DNA of 64,000 nucleotides from Arachnopeziza araneosa (GCA_003988855.1 QYAI01000036.1:62001-126000), one strand, 5' to 3'; shown: positions 10,995 to 23,448, numbered from the stretch's first letter. Program-made: numbers and translations. The notes: generated from the letters alone by a model not told the origin.

Positions 10995-13590
10995 ATGCAA
11001 ACCTCACGGCGCGTCTTGTTTAATCCTACCAGCATTTCAAATTTGCGGACCAAGCCTTCCAGACGCGACTTCTACAATGCTGGAAAGTTGTCAAGGGTTG
11101 GATTGAGAAGAAATCCGGCAACATGGAGGGGCATTCGAAGAGAGAGCACCGAGACTGGGGAAGATCAGACAGGACACATTGCTGCTGCGAAGAATGAAGG
11201 AATTCTATTCTTTGACAGTATGTATTTCACTCTTGCTCCATTACAACAGCTCATTGCTTATAGATATTTTCCCTTTAAAACTTACCTGGGCTCTCCGATT
11301 ACCATGGCGCGTTGACCGTAGTATCCCCGACCTTCTTGCTCGTTTTAATCGTGGTGATGCGCTGAGTTCTTTTGACCCCGTCTCTTTGGTAAAAGCTGGG
11401 ATTCCCAAAGAAATACCGATCAAAGTTACGGAGATCTTGCCAAGACTGAAGGATGGAGGTGCCTTTGTGAAATTCTCACACTCAGATGCTATCACAGCAA
11501 AAGAAGTAGAAGGACTCGTTGCTGGTTACTTAAAGGAAAATCCGATAAAACCATGGTTCAACCCTTTCCGAGGTATACGGTCAAATTTGGTTGTTGGAAG
11601 GCCATGGCTGGAGGATTTGTATCGATTTCCGAGCTGTAGAATAAGGTGCGAATTCATTCCCGTCAATCCAGGAGAAGCAGCCGCAGAATTATCTCAGGAG
11701 ACGCTTTACAGTCTTTTCAGGAAGTATGGAAAACTAGCCGAAATATCCTCTCAAGCTTCGGACTCCAAAATCGCGCCTAGGTACGCCTATTTGGATTTTG
11801 CAAGGATGCGCCATGCGATCATGGCAAGGAATTGCATGCATGGAATCCGAATCCTCGAAGCAGAAGGAGGCGGCAAAGCCGGTACTGAACTTCGATTGTC
11901 CTACGAGCAAAGGTTGAAGTCGCATTGGATTTGGGATTGGCTTATGAGCCATCCCAGAGTGGTTATTCCAGCAGTTGCAGCTCTGACTGCCACAATCGCA
12001 GTTGCAGTCTTTGACCCAATTCGCACCTTTTTCATCAAGGCTCATATCGAACATGCATTCCATCTAACAGACAACCGACTCTACAAATGGTTCAGGAATC
12101 AGGCAACAGATATATTCACATTCCGGCTGCATAAATCTGAAGAAGCTAGTCTTGGAGCGATTTGGAGCGACAGAAAGCAGGTCATCGATCAGCTACAGAC
12201 ATGGTTAATGGAGACCGCCGACACTTTTATCGTGGTGCAAGGCCCTCGAGGCTCCGGAAAGAAGGATCTTATTCTAGATCAAGCCCTGAAAGGCCGGAAG
12301 AATACCCTGATCATTGATTGTAAACCAATACAGGAAGCTCGTGGAGACAGTGCCACAATCACAGCGGCTGCAAATTCGGTTGGATATCGTCCTATATTCA
12401 GCTGGATGAACAGTATCAGTAGTCTCATTGACCTTGCTGCCCAGGGAACGATTGGAGTCAAATCTGGGTTCACTGAGACGCTTGATGCTCAGCTTGGTAA
12501 GATCTGGCAGAGTACGGCTACAGCATTGAGAAATGTTGCACTGCACAGCAGACACAAGGAAGACAAAGATGCAGCACTTGCTGATGATGACTGGCTCGAA
12601 GCCCATCCCGAATGCCGACCTGTTGTTGTCATAGACAATTTCTTGCACAAGAATGAAGAATCTAGTGTTGTTTATGACAAGATCTCGGAATGGGCTGCTG
12701 CTTTGACTACTTCAAACATTGCTCATGTCATATTTCTCACGAATGATATCTCGTACTCAAAATCCTTGAGCAAAGCCTTGCCAGATAGAGTGTTCCGACA
12801 GATCGCTCTTGGGGATATCACACCGGAAGTCGCAAAGAAATTTGTTATCACTCATCTCGACATGGAAGACAAATTTCTAAGTGGTGAGGTTAAGTTGACT
12901 AATAATCAAAGATATCGAGATCTTGATGAACTAGATGAATGCATCCAAGTTCTTGGCGGTCGTCTCACTGACCTGGAATTCCTCGCTCGAAGACTTAAGA
13001 CCGGCCAAACACCAAAACGCGCTGTCTCCGAAATAATTGAGCAAAGTGCTTCCGAAATCATGAAAATGTATCTTATCACTCAAAACAATGCGGATAGGAA
13101 ATGGTCTTCAGAACAAGCTTGGTATTTGATCAAGTCACTCGCCTCGAGTGAAGATCTTCGTTACAATGAAGTTCTTCTCTCAAATACCTTTGCATCATCT
13201 CTAACGCCTTCGGCTTCTAGCGGGGAAGCTGTCCTCGAAGCTCTCTGTGCAACGGAACTTATCAGTATCAAATCATATAAGGGCCGTCCTCAGACCATCA
13301 CAGCAGGAAGACCAGTCTATCAAGCAGCTTTCAGAATGTTGACTGAAGACAATGTTTTGAAAAGCAGACTTGACCTTGCTATTTTAACTGAACTGACAAA
13401 GATTGAAACAAAGAGCATCGATAAATACGAGACGGAGTTGAACACGCTTGCCGGCCTACCAAGTCAGCCTCGAGAAGTTGGGCCGAGAGTGCATTTCTTG
13501 CTGCAGAAGTTAGCAATATCTCAACAGAAGGTAGAGGCTTGGGAGAAGGAGATGGGTGTTTTGAAGAAAGTGCTGGTGGATGAGTATTGA
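10995..13590 (+). CDS. yme2: Yme2/Rna12, mitochondrial inner-membrane protein
   Basis: Two exons, 10995..11217 and 11264..13590, with a GT-AG intron at 11218..11263; the product is about 849 residues. The N-terminus is Arg/Ser-rich without acidic residues for the first 25 positions, as expected of a mitochondrial presequence. FDNIFPLKLTWALRLPWR and the RRM-like part (about residues 200-290) follow. A transmembrane segment lies at about 307-327 (VVIPAVAALTATIAVAVF). The large C-terminal RNA12 domain carries a Walker A-like GPRGSGKKDLI at about 401-411 and a Walker B-like PVVVIDNFL. Yme2 is known in yeast as mitochondrial escape protein 2, an inner-membrane protein affecting mitochondrial DNA maintenance and escape. 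Length and domain order match the family. It is divergent from the Emi1-like gene. Confidence 0.92.
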
Positions 13591-14382
13591 TTATGGGAAG
13601 CTTTGGTGGAAAAGACGTATATACATATACGCAGCTCATTTGTATTATAGCATGAGATTTCTTGTACTGTACCAAAAAACACACAAAAGGTTTGTTGAAT
13701 AGAGGATTTGTTTGACAATCAATAAACAGATCTATGAGAAACCCAACGACAGTTAGGATGCATTTGAGTCGTGCAGCGAGGTAAACCATGAACTGGGGAA
13801 CTTATTGTAGGTTAAATACTCTCCGCCTTTCAGCCTTAATTCTAAAGACACATCAAACACAACCAGGTTGGCTATGCTATTCAAAGTCCATATTTCCCCT
13901 TATTGTTATTGCCTATAATCGATAAGGCACGTACAATACAGTACGATGTGCTCCACGGCAAACATTGCTTCAATTAAAACCCGACGACTCTTTCCAAGAC
14001 TATGACCTAAAGTGTCTGTTATTTGAAACGTTACAGCCTCTCTTTAGCACCATCATCTCCACAGAAAACAATCTCTCTTGCCTGCGGTTGTGCCGTGGAA
14101 GTGGGAAAGTCGAGATTTTATAGCATCAAGCCATGAATACCTTCAAAGCAGACATTCGCGGAGTTCCTCGTCTATTTCTAGTATTACACTTGGTCTATAC
14201 ACTTAACTTCTTTGAGACATACTCTTATGAACCTATTTACAAACTACTAACCATACACGCCAAAGTCCAACGTTGACTGACCACTGTATCTTAGGTCTGG
14301 AAATCTTTTTCGTTTATTGAAGTGATCGCGGAAGCCAGCACTTGGCTTCCTGCAATGGATTATGCGACTATCCATATTCTCT
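13591..14382. other. Convergent intergenic region
   Basis: It lies between the 3' ends of yme2 and the ZIP transporter. Only short frames without family signatures are present. I see nothing else in it. Confidence 0.5.
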
Positions 14383-15720
14383 TCAAGCCCATTTTCCCAA
14401 CAAAGCCATGAGCGCAGCTCCAACGCACATACATCCAAAGGCGAATAGCATCATCTTGATACTGCTCTTCCTCATTTCCGGATTGAACATAAATTCATGC
14501 GCCATCAACTCCACCAACCCGGTGTATATCAATATCCCCGCACTTATCGAATCAAAGATACCTTGGGTAATTAGCGTCTTCTGACTCCCAGGTGCAAAAC
14601 TCGAATGTACGCCTAGTCCAATAGCAATTGCTAATGGAGTAGCAAGACCGAAAGCAGATCCTAACACCCAGGGCATCCAAGCTTTTTTCTTCGGCCATCT
14701 GGTAGTGGCTAGTCTAGAGCCGAGACCTAAACCTTCAAAAGTTTGATGGAAACTAAGGACTATGTAGAGAATGTTGAAATTATCGCCTGTAACGGCTAGA
14801 GTAAGCCCGATGAATATGGAATGAAAGATGACGCCAAATTCGAGGATGAAGATGGCCGTCATTTGGGCAGCGAAGTGGTCGTCGTCATCATCATGGCTGC
14901 GACGGTGCCCTAAATGATCCTCGCCTCCCGGAGGATATGTGAAATCATCTGCGCGACCGGGGATGTTTGTTGGGGTGTGGCAGAGACGAGATGGTCCTTC
15001 TCCTCCATCTTCTTTCTGCAGCACAATCGAGCTTTCAGGTCGAGATTCTTCTCGAAGAGTACGCTCATCGTGACTTGAAGATACTAAAGTTTTCTTAATA
15101 AGAATTTTGACAAACCATTAAGAACCTCATACCTTCTTGTAATCGTTCGGACGATTTCTCGCTTTGAGCAAGTATACTTAGTGATGGATCAACAGCTTCC
15201 ACATCGCGCTCATGATCTCCAAACACATCAAATCGAGCAGCCATTAGTTCTATGAAAAACATGGTGAAGATTGTCATAAGGACTATGCCTTGTGGCCAGG
15301 AGTAAGCTGTGATGGGTCCGGTCAGACATGGTGACCCTAGGGCTTCTGATGCCGGAGCAAGAAGCTATACCCAAGTCAGTTCAACTCTCACGTACAGAAA
15401 GTAGCTTGCTGGCAGCAAGCTATTTACGAGATACTACTGACATGTATGAATGCTGTAGCAATGATAACTCCGCTTCCGAAATATTTTGTAATAAAGAAAG
15501 CTAGTGGTGGGACATGCATTCGTTTTGTTCTTGCAGCAGCAATAGGTAATAGAGCACCTATATTTCTGTTAGTCTTCCATGCGCCTGCCCTTCATACACT
15601 GAACGTACCAAGAAATGACCCAAACCCAATCACGAAAATAGAGGATATCCTGACACCCAGATTCGAGGTATCAAATCCATTGCCATTATCGCAGGTAACC
15701 GTGACAGTATACGACGACAT
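14383..15720 (-). CDS. ZIP-family zinc/iron transporter (Zrt-like)
   Basis: Four exons: 15609..15720, 15442..15557, 15133..15364 and 14383..15083, all with GT-AG introns; 386 residues. Translation starts MSSYTVTVTCDNGNGFDT and shows about eight hydrophobic segments. The first, ISSIFVIGFGSFLGALLPI, and the third, ITKYFGSGVIIATAFIHLLA, match ZIP transmembrane segments. The signature helices are also present: AIFILEFGVIFHSIFIGLTL (metal-binding His) and LYIVLSFHQTFEGLGLGS, the HxxxE pair of ZIP family transport sites. The cytosolic loop between segments III and IV is long and has HRRSHDDDDDHF, probably a metal-sensing or metal-binding stretch. ZIP proteins move zinc or iron into the cytosol across the plasma membrane or out of organelles. 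The extracellular N-terminus is short. Which metal is carried cannot be told from sequence. Confidence 0.9.
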
Positions 15721-16994
15721 TGTTTATGCTGCAAGCTACCTGTGTGTCTCTTTCCTTCTCCCGCTCGACACGGCGAGCACAGTTTATCTTCGATCGCCAA
15801 TGTTGCACGAGGAGGTCTTTATTGGCTTATCAGTCGTGGAGATTTGCCTGAGACAGGTGTCTGATCGAAGATTGAAACGATATAGTAGTGATGGCGTGAT
15901 AACTACTTGAAATTCAACAACTAGAGTATCTCTTGCAAAAAGAGTAATTGTTCTGCGTTAATTTCGACTCGAAGCCTAGGGGTTTTGGTAAGTTGGTGTC
16001 TGAGATCGAGGGAGGTAGGTTGTCCCAATGATAAGCAAAGACCTTGTTGGGTAGTTGATTTCTAACCTCTGAAACAGTCACTTCACCGATTGATGACTGA
16101 ACACAATTGATTCACAACCACCTCACCAACGGAGGCGTATATATCTTGATCCAAAGAGGGTATACTGAAGAGAATGTTGCATTAATATGCAAGTGAAAGT
16201 TGCGTGTCCTCGGTCGTTGGAGGGGCAGATGATTAGCTCACCCAGATCGACTGCGACTTGCGAAAAACACCTTGTTGGATACCTTCAAAGAAAGCGAATT
16301 TGAGACAACGTGCAGGAATGATGCCATGCCGGTCGGCGATCAACATTTGCAAGAACTGAAAAAGAAAGGACCTTGCCCCTGTAGACTTACTACGCCGGCG
16401 AGAATCGAGGCTCATTGTTGCCCTGGTGGGCTTTGATCTGGGCAATCGTGGCTGATCCGCTTTCGGTGGTGCTGATATGGCTGGTTGCGGCGTTTCACTG
16501 CCGGCCGCTGTGCAGGAAAGCCTACCGTAGTCTGCCACCTGAGCCTCAAGTGAGGGCATGTCTCAAGTGAGGGCATGTCTCAAGTGGTGAAGGGAAGGTT
16601 GATAATGATGGGTTGTTTGAAGTTTACGCTGCATGACGTTCGAGTCCACGGCTGACTTGGACTGTGGGGCAGAGTTAACCAATACTTGTTGGCTTCTCAT
16701 GTGGATGGATATCAAATCTCAACTTCTGCTACCACGTTCATTGGCAATAAATCTCAGCTGCGGCTTGAAAGCCTTCAGGAAAGAGATCGCATTCTATTGA
16801 ATCCTCCAAAGTCCCAAAACGTACAGTAGCATGCGTCACGTGATGTCATGTACGACTCTTCACTGGCCCTCAATTTCAATTATGAGCTCAGCTGCTTGTT
16901 GTCGCTGAGACCTGCAGTATTTAATCGTTCCTTTGGGGACGTCCTGAGACCAGCTTGCGCCTTTCGCTCGAGAGGTGAAATCTCACCCAAGGTA
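15721..16994. other. Intergenic stretch upstream of the ZIP gene
   Basis: Over 1.2 kb, it serves as the ZIP promoter and the 3' region of mdm10. It contains a short tandem repeat (16544..16586) and an exact TCACGTGA palindrome at 16836..16843. The minus-strand open frame at 16233..16559 has no family features and is not called. Confidence 0.5.
16544..16586. repeat. 17-base tandem repeat, 2.5 copies
   Basis: The unit TCTCAAGTGAGGGCATG occurs twice, differing only at the first base, and is followed by a 9-base partial third copy. No known function; probably a simple replication-slippage repeat. Confidence 0.9.
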
Positions 16995-18237
16995 TCATGA
17001 CGAATACTGCAATTCCAATCCCACAGCTCTGAACGGTTGGTCTCTCCTTTTCATGTCGATCGAGGTTCCAAGTGTAAAAAGCAATTCCTTTATCCTTCCC
17101 TCCCAAAGTAGCCCGATTTTCCAGTTCTGGTCCACTTTCACTTTCAAGACACCTGCTACTTCTTCCGGTTTCTCCTTCTCTCTTATCTCTGGTGGATCTA
17201 ATCGCCACTCTAGCTTAGCTCGAAAACTCCTTTCTAGTATTATTTTCTCTTTTCTTTTCATCCGCCATAGTTCACATCCGAGCATCAAATCGCTCTCGTA
17301 ACTGTAGACGTTAAAGTCAAATTTTGAACATAGACTCAAATCCCTTCCTGCTTTGACCGCGTACGTTGAGCTCAAGTTTCCCACTAGGGGATTCAGCGTT
17401 AGTGTTGCTGTAAGCGGAATTCCTTTGTGCGCAGGAAGGGTTGCAAATCGTCCACCGAAGCTCACACCCCCTGATTTGTTGAGACTTCCATAATACATTT
17501 CACCACCAGCGCTGAACCGCCCATAGAATCTGTCCTCTATCTTTGCTGGCTCTGTTCTGTCATTCCTTGGATCTGGGCCAAAATTGTATAAGCCCCTTAG
17601 TCCAATAAGTCCCCCATCCGTCGAGTAGAGAGTTTCCGCACTGTATTTTCCAACGTCATATTGATGAAGCGCCAATATCGTTCCTCCATTCCTCAGCCTC
17701 CCATCAGACACGGCACTCAACCTCAACTGACTCTTCGGACTCAGTCTTCTCAAATAAAGCGCCTCAAGCGTGCTTTGTGGCAGGTATAGCCTTCCATATA
17801 ATAACGTATCTCGTTTGTCTATCCTTCTACCGCCGTGCCATTGCTCCCATTCCCAAGATTCCTCTGGCTTGCGCAGTTCCTGTATCTGCCGGTAGCCGTA
17901 AATGACGTCGCGAAGTTCAAGAGCGGAGGTCTGGGCCGGTGGGTGTAGAGGAAGTGAGCTGTAGAGGTAGGATAAAGAACCATCAACTAGTCCTATGGAA
18001 CCGAGCTGGTATGAGGTTGCAAAATTGGGAGAGGAGAGAGAAGAGACGTTCAGGCGTAAGCCACGAGGAGTTTCAAACTCAAGAAGTGCTTGATTTCCTG
18101 CTTTAGCTGTCTGCAAATCGCGAAAGGGGTTTCTATTTACCTCTAGCTGTCGCTGTCAACTGAGAATAGGAGTTCTCATAATTCCATTTCGAGGCATTAT
18201 AGAATGCATGCTGCACATAATCCATAAACTCCAACAT
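16995..18237 (-). CDS. mdm10: Mdm10, ERMES/SAM beta-barrel protein
   Basis: Two exons, 18141..18237 and 16995..18097; 399 residues. The start MLEFMDYVQHAFYNASKWN is diagnostic. The intron at 18098..18140 must use the acceptor AAAGCAG rather than the nearer TTTGCAG to keep frame, giving TATARGNQALLEFETPRGL. Conserved blocks follow: SSLSSPNFATSYQLGSIGLV and DGSLSYLYSSLPL near the N-terminus, RDTLLYGRLYLPQSTLEALY, and GGEMYYGSLNKSGGVSFGGR. The C-terminal strand FRAVGLELQYSS fits the beta-signal used for outer-membrane insertion. Mdm10 is known as an outer-membrane beta-barrel with two partners: the ERMES tether between ER and mitochondria, and the SAM complex, where it helps TOM assembly. The start codon is 215 bases from the divergent mrt4 start. 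Confidence 0.95.
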
Positions 18238-18452
18238 TTCCCAAGCAATAAAGAAATCAAAGCCCTGTCTCCCAAAGTTTTAAACCAAACCCGCTTCTCA
18301 AGACGCTGTTACAATTGTCGCGATCTCGACCTCGAAGCCAAAGCGGCCGCTAGTTCCATCTTATCGTTATCGCCGATCAACTTTTCTTCGACTTTCTCAC
18401 GTTGAAATCTCGAATCCCCCTCCACAAGCCACCACTTTTCCTCACGCCCAAG
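18238..18452. promoter_or_regulatory. Shared promoter region of mdm10 and mrt4
   Basis: 215 bases between divergent start codons. It contains GC-richer patches with CGCGATCTCGACC and pyrimidine tracts close to the mrt4 start. No TATA box is seen, as is usual for housekeeping genes. Confidence 0.5.
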
Positions 18453-19230
18453 ATGCCGAAATCCAAGCGCGCAAAAGTCGTACACCTTACCAAGGTCGAT
18501 AAGAAGGGAAAAGAATTAACTTTCAAGCTTTTCAATAACGTGCGGGAATGTTTGGACAAGTACCAGTTCTGCTGGGTGTTTTCTGTGGAAAATATGCGCA
18601 ATACCTATTTAAAGGATGTTAGGAACGAGATGAATGATAGCCGGTCGGTAGATCCTTTTAAACTATTTCATCATAGCAAGTAGAAGATTAATTGGGTTAT
18701 ATAGATTATTCTTTGGCAAGACGAAAGTTATGGCGAAAGCGTTAGGAACCACCCCAGAGGAGGAGCACCAACAAAACACGCACCTACTTTCTAAACATCT
18801 CGTTGGCAACGTCGGACTTCTCTTCACCAACCGCGAGCCTGAAATTATCAAAGAATACTTCTCCAACCTCGCCAGGACGGATTTCGCACGAGCTGGGACC
18901 GAAGCTTCGCGGAAATTCACTGTGCCAGCTGGAGTAGTCTACTCATTGGGAGGAGAAATTGCCGCCGAGGATGATGTACCCATGGCACATAGTATTGAGC
19001 CCGAGTTACGGAAGCTGGGAATGCCGACAAGTTTGGTGAAGGGTAAGGTTACCTTGCAGAATGAGTATGTGGTTTGCAAGGAGGGACAGGTGCTAGATAG
19101 TAGACAAACGAGACTGTTGAAGCTATTTGGAGTTGCAACAGCAGATTTCACGGTAGGACTGAAGGCTTATTGGAGCAGTGCTACGAATGAAGTTACTGAA
19201 GTGGATGAGGAGATGGAAGAAGAGCTCTAG
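18453..19230 (+). CDS. mrt4: Mrt4, 60S ribosome assembly factor (P0-like)
   Basis: Two exons, 18453..18643 and 18705..19230; 238 residues. The start MPKSKRAKVVHLTKVDKKGK is typical of Mrt4. The splice joins NEMNDSR to LFFGKTKVMAKALGTT, recreating the conserved SRLFFGKTKVM block. Later landmarks are HLVGNVGLLFTNREPEII, the domain-II-like FTVPAGVVYSLGG, and MPTSLVKGKVTLQNEYVVC. The protein ends in a short acidic tail (VDEEMEEEL). Mrt4 is a nuclear paralogue of ribosomal protein P0. It holds the P0 site on pre-60S particles in the nucleolus and is exchanged for P0 late in maturation. The length matches the family. It was also described for mRNA turnover in yeast, hence the name. Confidence 0.94.
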
Positions 19231-19840
19231 ACCTATCACTGGCTAGCTAGAGTCACTAGTGTGCAGATGGGACGACACATGGTTGCCAGTACTGTTTTCT
19301 ATCATATCATACATACAGTCAGGGATTGTTCCGGCGTTCATAGGCAGGCGCTGCTACCATATTTGCAGGAAAAGCAAGGAAAAGAACCATGATTCTGATT
19401 ACGGTGTACCTATTCTTACCCACTCGCTTATCTCTTCCTTTGATCATACAATTGTGGATCTGGATAACCTTGAAGTCAGATGGTCAAGACGGCTAATGCC
19501 TTACCTCTCTGACCTACCTTCATCCAACCGGTGCAAATGCGAAGTAGTAAAACAAATGCAAAGAAGTCGGTAATTTTGGGCTCGCCTATTTCCAAGCAAA
19601 ATCGAACTGTGTAGCGATATCAATAGCGAAAAGAGCCAAACTAGAAGGTCGTAATGTTGAAAAGTAGCAGGCGGATGAGTTACCATTTTGCAAAAGCGCT
19701 GTTCGAGAAGAAGTACAATTAAAGACTCCTGAGGCGGCGGTAGTATTACTTTTGCGTAGAGGTGCATCGTTAAATCGCTTACCCTGGTGAAGAGGGACAA
19801 ATGACTGAAGAAACCCACCCAAGACAAACCAGAGGGAAAC
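19231..19840. other. Convergent intergenic region between mrt4 and U1-70K
   Basis: 610 bases with only short overlapping frames. It probably holds both 3' untranslated regions. No RNA gene is seen. Confidence 0.5.
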
Positions 19841-21335
19841 CTAATATCTTCTCAATTTTCGCGGGTCCTCGCCATTGCTTTCGTGGGGTCTCTTTCGAGA
19901 TTCCTCTTCGCGTGGTCGATAACCTCCATCACGGCCAGCATCGCGGTCACGATAGCCTCCATCTCGCGGGCGAACAGGCTCCATGTTGCTGCCACTGCCA
20001 GCACGTGGTGGCCCGTCACCATAACCACGGCTACCACCTCTATATCCTCCATTTCGATCATCGTAGGGAGGACGTCGTGATTCATACCCACCGGAAGGAG
20101 GACCCCGATCAGGAGGACCACCAGAATAGCCACCTCTCCCGCCTGAGAACCCGCCTCGTCCTCCTGGACCAGCTGGAGCATTTGGAGGGGGAGCACCGTA
20201 ATTATTTTGACCACCGCCTCCTCTGCCGCCATACCCAATTCCACCTCGGCCACCATATCCACGGTCGAATCCTCGGTTGAATCCGCCCCTGCCACGGCCG
20301 CCGTCGAAACCTCCTCTAAACCCACCACGGAAACCATTTGGTCCTGCAAAGCTAGGAGCCATAGATCGAGGTGCGGCAGCTTTCGTGTATCCTCTACCAC
20401 CGAGTCCACCACCGAAGCGTCTAGGTTTCCAGCCTTTGACAGTCATGCTGCGTTGGACATCGACCTTGATACGACGTCCTTTGATAACAATACCATCGCA
20501 TCCATCTAGAGCAGCTATTCACGAGCGCCGCAAGGCGCATTTGTCAGTTAAATTGCCCATACTTAATACCTTGTTCAGGGCAAAGAAGAGTGAAAGAGAT
20601 AAGACAGGCAGCTTGAGGGCCATATCTTTACAAATCAAACAATTCAAGTCCGGCAAGCAAGGCTGTGTTGGGGGTGGTAGTCAGGTTTACCTCTCATATC
20701 TTTCTCTCTTTCATAAACCACGAACGCATATCCACGATGCTTCTTCTTCTTCTTGTTTGGCTTTTCATCCTGATGTGTATCGACGACAATACGAATCTAA
20801 AAAAAAATTCAGTTAGCTCCACATAATGAATTTGCTAAATGACATACTCTCTCAATTGGACCAAATCGACCAAATTCGCTTTCGAGATCCTTCTCAGATG
20901 CTTCATAACTCAGTCGCGCAACAATAAGAGTCTTGAATGCATCTCCTCGAATATTGGGATCTTCTTGAGGTTTATCTAAACAGTGTAAGCATATGCTCCT
21001 AATAAGACATAGATGTCCAGAATTCGGACAAGTGGAAAGAGAGGATATTATAAACATTGAGGGTCGCCCTTACAGACGGATGTAGTATCGCTCAGTAAAT
21101 TTTGCTGTCTTTCTTTTTTCTCCACCTTCAAGCGGTCATGCCTCTGGAGCCATGACTCTGTAGGCTTGTACTCATCCTCTTCTTTGTACTCTTGTAGCTG
21201 TGGCAGGAAGGCCGCGACGCCGGATATGGTTGCGGTGCGTCGGTCTTCAGGGGCGTGATCGGAAGGAGGGATGAATCGAATCGGGACTCTAGGTGTGAAG
21301 AGCTGGAGGAGGTTTGGTGGGAGTTGCGCAGTCAT
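19841..21335 (-). CDS. snp1: U1 small nuclear ribonucleoprotein 70 kDa
   Basis: Four exons: 21074..21335, 20848..20975, 20691..20796 and 19841..20514; 389 residues. The N-terminus (MTAQLPPNLLQLFTPRVPIR, then PPSDHAPEDRRTATISGVA) is the U1-70K leader that contacts the U1 core. One RRM spans about residues 100-185. RNP2 is TLIVARLSY, and RNP1 is KKHRGYAFVVY, split from RNP2 by an intron. The C-terminal 190 residues are rich in Gly, Arg and Tyr with many RGG-type motifs and end in a charged SR/RE-like tail (PREEESRKRPHESNGEDPRK). U1-70K binds stem-loop I of U1 snRNA and recognises 5' splice sites. The first intron has two possible donors in the same phase; I prefer GTAAGG (exon ending TTSV) over GTTTAT because the joined YKPQEDPNIRGDAFKTLIV reads like family members. 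The gene is divergent from mrpl51. Confidence 0.92.
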
Positions 21336-21691
21336 GATTACTGAATTCGAAGCCTGGTGACGAAGAAGTAGAAACTTGGGATCGACCTCAAGTCGCGACT
21401 ATTGTTGGATGCGAAAGCGATATTTCAGACCATGCAGCTTCTGTGATAGTGAAGGCTTGACTATTCTCGAATGTTGAAGGGGTGGAGGTTACTTTGATGG
21501 AGTAGGGGATGAGGATTCGTGATTTCTCACAGCTGTCGCGTCGCAAAGAAAATTAAGGTTTCCACGTGACTGTCCCAGAAACCCGAGATCAACATCCGGA
21601 AAATTCTAGGAGCAGAAGTTTTCTTAGCAACAAGCCCGCACTGTATGCATACTCGGAAATCCTGCTGTTCAGAGAAGAACAAGGCCAGAAG
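21336..21691. promoter_or_regulatory. Shared promoter region of U1-70K and mrpl51
   Basis: 356 bases between divergent start codons. It contains an E-box CACGTG within CCACGTGA at about 21561..21568, close to the mrpl51 side. Functional importance is inferred only from position. Confidence 0.45.
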
Positions 21692-22199
21692 ATGGGGGTA
21701 ATTGGCCTGCGAAAGGTTACTGTCAGTCAGGTAAGAACTATAGCCTCCTTAAAGTCCACTCACTCATGGCTTTCAGAATGGCACCGCAGGAGCTTTCATT
21801 CTTGCATGCAAGAAGATGGACTTTCACTTTTGTGATTTTTATGGAAGTTCGAGAGGGATGAAGTAAGGAGATCTCCCTTTACCCTATCTGATTCTAACGA
21901 GCCGTAGCCTCTTCCTTCAACACAATCTAGCAAAGTTTGCAAAGGCTCACCCCCAGATCGAAATCACGGTCAGTCCGCGGCCAAATAAACACCCCACGAT
22001 TACTGGACATTATGTCAATGGAAAGATGAAATCTATCTGCGTCAGAAATTTGACGGAAGGCCAAATCTTGCAGAAGGCCGAGCTGCTACGAGATGCCAGC
22101 GGTGAGAAGCTAAAGAAGACCGTAAAGCCAGTTCAATCAATCAAGGAGTCTGTTCGTGGGATATGGTCACCGCATCATGGAGGAGGAGTCACTGTATAA
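21692..22199 (+). CDS. mrpl51: Mitochondrial ribosomal protein L51/L43 family (large subunit)
   Basis: Three exons: 21692..21730, 21777..21862 and 21908..22199; 138 residues. The short first exon gives MGVIGLRKVTVSQ. The second gives NGTAGAFILACKKMDFHFCD and FYGSSRGMN. The third gives LFLQHNLAKFAKAHPQIEI, then SPRPNKHPTITGHYVNGK, AELLRDASGEKLKK and ESVRGIWSPHH. This is the thioredoxin-like L51/S25/CI-B8 domain of yeast YmL51 and human MRPL43. It has the conserved SPRPNKHP and RDASGEKLKK motifs as I recall them, and the usual length (about 140). It works in the large subunit of the mitochondrial ribosome. The frame before the start is open but lacks family character, so I use the ATG at 21692. 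Confidence 0.92.
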
Positions 22200-23448
22200 G
22201 AAGGGTTTACTGGTTGTATATTATGTTTTGCATGGTTGGCGTTGTTCAGGAGGGCTTTTGAACAGCTCCAGAATTGTCTGTCAAGAAAATAGCCCTTTAA
22301 ACTGAGCCTGCCAACTATACATGGAATCCTATGGCCAAGTAGAAACTTGCAGCTGTTCTTGGCGTAGCTATATTTGTAATAGCTCGATCGATATATAATA
22401 ACTAGATCCTCAGCATTCCCCCATATTTCACAAATGTTATCACTAGAGAAGAACGTCATCACATGGAAATCATAGTTGCCTATATCGTTGATGTTGCGCA
22501 GCCAGTCACATATACCGACAATATACGGTAATAGTTATTTGATTTATGTGATCGAAAAGAGCTTTGCGTGGAAGGTAATAAAAGTCTTAAAAAATCCCTA
22601 AATATTTTCCCCTTTGCTAAAATTTCCTTTGGTGTTACTTTCTACTCGATACTTAAAAAAGGAGTAGTGTTCACCAAATTGCTAGTCTTGGGAGGATTCT
22701 ACATCTGTTAAGACTGAGAGAATTTTAGCATAAATTGCACAAATCATGTTCTGAGGAGCTAGAAGCCGAATTTGATCTTATTATTTTCTTAGATGAATCG
22801 CCTTCAGCCACTTTGTCTCTTCTCGAAATGATCCTTCCATATGAGTTTCCACATCCCGTTGAAAAAGTCCAAATATGGTTTTAGTTTGAAGAAAAACAAA
22901 ATGTGAGCACATAGGCCGCAGTTATTCGTAGTATAATTTACATTTTATATTCACAAATAAGTTACCATAACACATAATTAAACTTTCTTTAAGATGGAAG
23001 CCATTGTCTGGACAGATTGTCGAAGTTAGTCTCTCTAGAATTATGTTTAATGTCAATATTGATGTGGGGACATTAAAAAGTATTTTTAGCAGTGAGCTAT
23101 GAGCACTGCACCCTGCAGTGTAAGTCGAGAATATTTGCTAAGTAGCAGCTCACTTAAAGACGATCCATAAACCTACTTCCTCATAACTGTCAAAAAAAGT
23201 TTTTTTTTTCTCCATATCGCGCTTCTTCACATCTGTCTTCATTTCGGCGATAAGTCTCAAGTTCGCTTAGCTCGCTCCTTGATTGGTTCTCGAACTAAGA
23301 TAATTTTTACCCCGCCAAATTCGAAAAAGAGAGTCACCAAATCATTGCTTCTAACGTTCAACGTCTACCACTGAATTACTTCGACAACCTTGAACACGTC
23401 ATTGAACGACACAGTACCACTTAGAATGATTGACTACAGACTCTCGAA
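22200..23448. other. AT-rich intergenic stretch
   Basis: It is strongly AT-rich from about 22.5 to 23.2 kb with no supported gene. The last 250 bases are pyrimidine-rich and are probably the promoter and 5' leader of the next gene. A decayed repeat cannot be excluded, but I see no terminal repeats or transposase fragments. Confidence 0.5.

Noticed and set aside
19852..20412. 186-codon minus-strand frame and plus-strand frames over the same stretch
   Set aside because: Shadows of the Gly/Arg-rich U1-70K tail; the repetitive codons keep other frames open.
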